Shown in pieces: positions 18,646 through 19,804 of a stretch of 19,804 nt of DNA. The number at the start of each line of letters is the position of its first letter. Position 1 is the stretch's first letter. A program made the translations under genes and the position numbers. The notes under the pieces are model-generated. The model saw only the letters and a program-made list of their open reading frames with translations, ran no database searches and was not told the origin of the DNA. This stretch comes from Rhodobacteraceae bacterium UBA6141 (GTDB taxonomy: Bacteria; Pseudomonadota; Alphaproteobacteria; Rhodobacterales; Rhodobacteraceae). The DNA is taken from NCBI GenBank assembly GCA_002423245.1, contig DIVD01000069.1, positions 1-19,804 of the forward strand. The letters are read 5' to 3'.

Positions 18646-19804
18646 CGGATCTTTACCAGTCCCAGCGGGCGATGCGGAACATGCGCCGCGCGGCGATGCA
18701 GCGGGGGGTGATCGCCATCCTCGATGTGGGCACATCGAAGATCGCCTGCCTCGTGCTGCGCTTCGACGGGCCGGAACGCTTCCGCGAGGACGGGCTTGGA
18801 TCGATGGCCGGGCAATCCTCGTTCCGGGTGATCGGGGCGGCCACCACCCGCTCGCGCGGCGTGCGCTTTGGCGAGATCGACGCGATGCCCGAAACCGAAC
18901 GCGCGATCCGCACCGCGGTGCAGGCGGCGCAGAAGATGGCGAATGTGCGGGTCGATCACGTCATCGCCTGCCTTTCGGGCGCGCAGCCGCGCAGCTATGG
19001 CCTTGCCGGCGAGATCGAGATCCTGGCCGAACAGGTCAGCGAACAGGACGTGGCCCGCGTGCTGGCCGCCTGCGACGTGCCCGACTATGGCCACGGCCGC
19101 GAGGTGCTGCACGCGCAGCCGGTGAACTTCGCGCTGGACCACCGCTCCGGCCTTGCCGATCCGCGCGGGCAGAACGGGCGGCGGCTCGCCTGCGACATGC
19201 ACCTGCTGACGGTCGAGACCGCGGCGCTGCAGAACCTGCTCTACTGCATCAAGCGGTGCGATCTGGAGCTGGCGGGGCTGGCCTCCTCGGCCTATGTCGC
19301 GGGTATCGCCAGCCTCGTGGAGGACGAGCAGGAGCTTGGCGCCGCCTGCATCGACATGGGCGGCGGCGCGACGGGCCTGTCGATCTTCATCAAGAAGCAC
19401 ATGATCTACGCCGATGCGGTGCGGATGGGCGGCGATCACGTCACCTCGGACATCGCCAAGGGTCTGCAGGTGCCGATGGCCACGGCAGAGCGGATCAAGA
19501 CCTTCTATGGCGGGGTGATGGCCACCGGCATGGACGACCGCGAGATGATCGAGATCGGCGGCGACAGCGGCGACTGGGAGCGGGACCGCCGCAAGGTCAG
19601 CCGCGCCGAACTGATCGGCATCATGCGCCCGCGCGTCGAGGAGATCCTCGAGGAGGTGCGCGCCCGGCTGGATGCGGCCGGCTTCGACAGCCTTCCCAGC
19701 CAGCAGATCGTGCTGACCGGCGGCGCCAGCCAGATCCCCGGCCTTGACGGGCTGGCGGCGCGAATCCTCGGCCAGAACCTGCGCCTTGGCCGGCCGCTGC
19801 GCGT
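18642..19804 (+). CDS. ftsA: FtsA, actin-like divisome protein (C-terminus cut by window edge)
   Basis: 387 codons are present and the frame stays open to the window end. FtsA is an actin-fold ATPase that anchors FtsZ to the membrane and activates septal synthesis. The phosphate-1 motif is AILDVGTSKIACLVL (25-39). The inserted 1C domain follows (about 100-190, with VDHVIACLSGAQPRSYGLAGEIE). Phosphate 2 is AACIDMGGGATGLSIF (about 234-249) and the adenosine motif is IVLTGGASQIPGL (about 355-367). The N-terminus MTDLYQSQRAMRNMRRAAMQ is longer than in enterics, as is usual for Alphaproteobacteria. AGGGG lies 9 bases before the ATG. The C-terminal amphipathic helix would lie beyond the edge, where ftsZ is expected next. 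Confidence 0.95.
   Translation, partial: MTDLYQSQRAMRNMRRAAMQRGVIAILDVGTSKIACLVLRFDGPERFREDGLGSMAGQSSFRVIGAATTRSRGVRFGEIDAMPETERAIRTAVQAAQKMANVRVDHVIACLSGAQPRSYGLAGEIEILAEQVSEQDVARVLAACDVPDYGHGREVLHAQPVNFALDHRSGLADPRGQNGRRLACDMHLLTVETAALQNLLYCIKRCDLELAGLASSAYVAGIASLVEDEQELGAACIDMGGGATGLSIFIKKHMIYADAVRMGGDHVTSDIAKGLQVPMATAERIKTFYGGVMATGMDDREMIEIGGDSGDWERDRRKVSRAELIGIMRPRVEEILEEVRARLDAAGFDSLPSQQIVLTGGASQIPGLDGLAARILGQNLRLGRPLR

Noticed and set aside
1..19804. tRNA, rRNA, CRISPR, transposase, integrase, toxin-antitoxin or defence genes
   Set aside because: I looked for cloverleaf-like or repeat-spacer patterns and for the usual protein motifs and saw none. All sizeable frames not assigned are shadows of housekeeping genes.

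Overview
This window is a GC-rich stretch of bacterial chromosome with dense, short-gap housekeeping genes. It most likely comes from the Rhodobacterales (Paracoccaceae-like, Alphaproteobacteria). The reasons are a GcrA cell-cycle regulator (confined to Alphaproteobacteria), a DUF2484-type small membrane protein between murC and murB (an arrangement I associate with Rhodobacterales), the style of the proteins, and high GC at third codon positions. I see no tRNA, rRNA, CRISPR array, insertion sequence, phage gene or attachment site. Genus-level naming is not possible from sequence alone.

Layout. Bases 1-3406 are all on the minus strand: the start of rimO (cut by the window edge), gcrA, argF and argD. 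argD is transcribed first, then argF, the usual arginine-synthesis pair. A 384-base non-coding divergent region follows. Then come rlmJ (+), convergent with efp (-), and epmA (+) divergent from efp; EF-P and its lysyl-modifying enzyme sit back to back. epmA is followed by a YmdB-type metallophosphoesterase, an SLC13-type permease carrying two TrkA-C domains, a small secreted protein of unknown function, and a YebC/PmpR regulator, all on +. An L-lactate dehydrogenase gene lies on the minus strand. From 11743 to the right edge runs a tight division and cell wall (dcw) operon: ftsW, murG, murC, a DUF2484-like gene, murB, ddl, ftsQ and ftsA (cut by the window edge).

How the genes work together. 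murC and murB make and reduce UDP-MurNAc precursors, ddl supplies D-Ala-D-Ala, murG makes lipid II, ftsW polymerises it at the septum, and ftsQ and ftsA belong to the divisome. Start/stop overlaps (murG/murC ATGA, murC/DUF2484 TGATG, ddl/ftsQ 13 bases) imply translational coupling. gcrA at the other end of the window is a cell-cycle transcription regulator that could in principle act on such genes through methylated GANTC sites.

Nothing here is a clearly new enzymatic system. The parts worth a second look are small non-coding ones: a dispersed hairpin-plus-core repeat family (three copies, two of them just after gene ends), two dyads one 21-base step apart in the gcrA leader, a potential three-way-junction RNA between argD and argF, tandem duplications that begin at or just before the stop codons of efp and ymdB, and a 15-codon mini-ORF that bridges ftsQ and ftsA exactly. 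All structures were found by eye and none has been tested computationally.
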